Shown: piece after piece, positions 6,481-7,502 of the stretch | How positions within the stretch are numbered: position 1 is the stretch's first letter | Layout of the letters: every line of letters starts with the position of its first letter | Assembly: GCA_021796135.1 (NCBI GenBank) | Contig: JAJYOQ010000194.1 | Location: 1-7,502, forward strand | Length of the DNA: 7,502 nucleotides | Source: Bacteroidota bacterium | GTDB taxonomy: Bacteria; Bacteroidota; Ignavibacteria; Ignavibacteriales; Ignavibacteriaceae | Direction of reading: 5' to 3' | Translations under genes and position numbers: made by a program | Notes under the pieces: generated by a model | The model's input: the letters and a program-made list of their open reading frames with translations, nothing else | Databases searched by the model: none | Told to the model about the DNA's origin: nothing

Positions 6481-7502
6481 TAATAATACGGTTGCCCAAA
6501 TCGCATCTAAATTAGATTATGCTTCATGTATAAGCAGTTCTTCAGTTTACCCCAATTACGAATTAGCTTTAGATATTCTTAAAGGTTTACTCCAATTAGA
6601 AAGCTCATTCCAGAATCTGATTATCAACAATATTATCATGCTGCTTTATAAACTAAATCGAGAAAATGAAGCATTGGAATTGATACAACTACTTCCTTTT
6701 GAGGAACAAGAAACGGCGAATAATATTAAGAACGCTATTTCAAATAGTAATGAAATGAAAATGTTTAGCATTCCTTTCCCAGCACTTACTTCGATGGGAG
6801 AAGTAATCCCTATACAAAATAAATATGAAAATCTGAATAGTAAAATATATGAATCTCAGGGTGAAAAATTGCAAAATGAAATTCTGTGGATTGCTCCATT
6901 TTTTAATCCAAGCGGTTATGCAAGTGAAGCAATTGGTTTTGCGTTGGGCCTAGATAAAAAAATTTCTTTGACAATAAGACATCAAAATGTATTTGTCTCT
7001 GAAGAATTTATAAAAAATCTACCATTGCAATGGAGTAGAACATTGTATAGGCTTCACAAGGTCGATCCTCATAAATGGAGAGAAAATTTTTCTTATAACA
7101 AAAATACAATCATAATTCACCATCAACCCGGAAATAGTCTAATTAAGTTTGAAAATGCAAAATATTGCATTGGTCGAACTATGTATGAGACAGATAGGCT
7201 TCCTAAAGATTGGATCGAGAAATGCAATCAAATGGATGAAATTTGGGTACCGAGTAAATTCAATGTTGAAACTTTTGCTAAATACGGGGTAGATAAGAAT
7301 AAATTAGTTGTAATACCTGAAGGTATTGACACTGAAGTTTTTAATCCAGATAAAGTGGAGAAATATGCTTTGCCAAATAAAGCGACATTCAATTTCCTCT
7401 CGATTTTCGAGTGGACAAACCGCAAAGGCTGGGATGTATTGCTAAAGGCTTATTTTGAAACTTTTTCTAATAAAGATGATGTATGCTTATATCTTCGAAC
7501 AT
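6299..7502 (+). CDS. Continuation of the megaprotein in the shifted frame: GT2 end, helical linker, second GT4 (partial)
   Basis: From the TTA at 6299 this frame is open for about 400 codons to the window edge. The first part completes the GT2 domain. Residues encoded by about 6480-6770 are helical and TPR-like (YELALDILKGLLQL, then LLYKLNRENEALELIQLLP). From 6878 a GT4 domain begins: ILWIAPFFNPSGYASEA, then GRTMYETDRLP (7172), EIWVPSKFNVETF (7238), VVIPEGIDTEVFNP and NRKGWDVLLKAY (7418). The latter half of this GT4, with its donor-binding E-x7-E motif, lies beyond the window. There is no credible start codon near the frame break; the first in-frame ATG is at 6638, inside the linker. It is therefore best read as the C-terminal part of the same gene rather than a separate one, expressed only if the T10 shift is corrected. 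Confidence 0.85.

Noticed and set aside
6638..6640. ATG as the start of an independent GT4 gene after the frame break
   Set aside because: It sits within a helical linker, about 330 bases after coding-like sequence that clearly completes the GT2 domain, so an independent gene would leave that sequence unexplained.
7228..7425. Minus-strand open frame of 65 codons
   Set aside because: It is opposite the conserved EIWVPS to NRKGW stretch of the second GT4 domain, which explains the open frame.

Overview
The window is AT-rich and holds one very large plus-strand reading frame preceded by about 515 bases of AT-rich DNA with no credible gene. I see no RNA gene, mobile element or CRISPR array, and no competing gene on either strand. 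The large gene has an in-frame TAA (513-515) directly before an ATG-ATG start and no recognisable Shine-Dalgarno sequence. Low G+C, TAA stops and an A/T-rich start region without Shine-Dalgarno would fit the Bacteroidota/Chlorobiota/Ignavibacteriota group. An AT-rich Firmicute or another phylum is not excluded, so this is a weak guess.

Layout: 1-515 is a non-coding leader with a perfect 8+8 dyad (323-340), four TTATAG copies spaced about 23, 46 and 24 bases apart (371-469), an extended -10 promoter-like element (400-408) and a duplicated 10-mer (415-462). Positions 516-6314 encode a 1932-residue multidomain protein. Its order is TPR, small-molecule methyltransferase-like domain A (Methyltransf_24 type), a second class I methyltransferase, a GT4-type glycosyltransferase, methyltransferase-like domain B (a diverged copy of A), a GT9 heptosyltransferase-like domain, TPR, then a GT2 glycosyltransferase. 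The frame ends inside the GT2 domain, just after a run of ten T (6291-6300). The same protein plainly continues in the next frame from about 6299 to the window end: the rest of GT2, a helical linker, then a second GT4 domain still open at 7502.

I read this as one gene, interrupted or switched at the T10 tract, for a modular glycan-building protein. It carries at least four glycosyltransferase modules of three families (GT4, GT9, GT2, GT4) and three methyltransferase-fold modules, with TPR segments at the start and in the middle. The likely job is assembly and methylation of a surface glycan (O-antigen-like, capsule, S-layer or flagellar). The substrate cannot be read from the sequence. The three points most worth a second look are the T10 frame break, the fused multi-enzyme architecture, and the internal duplication of the methyltransferase-like module.
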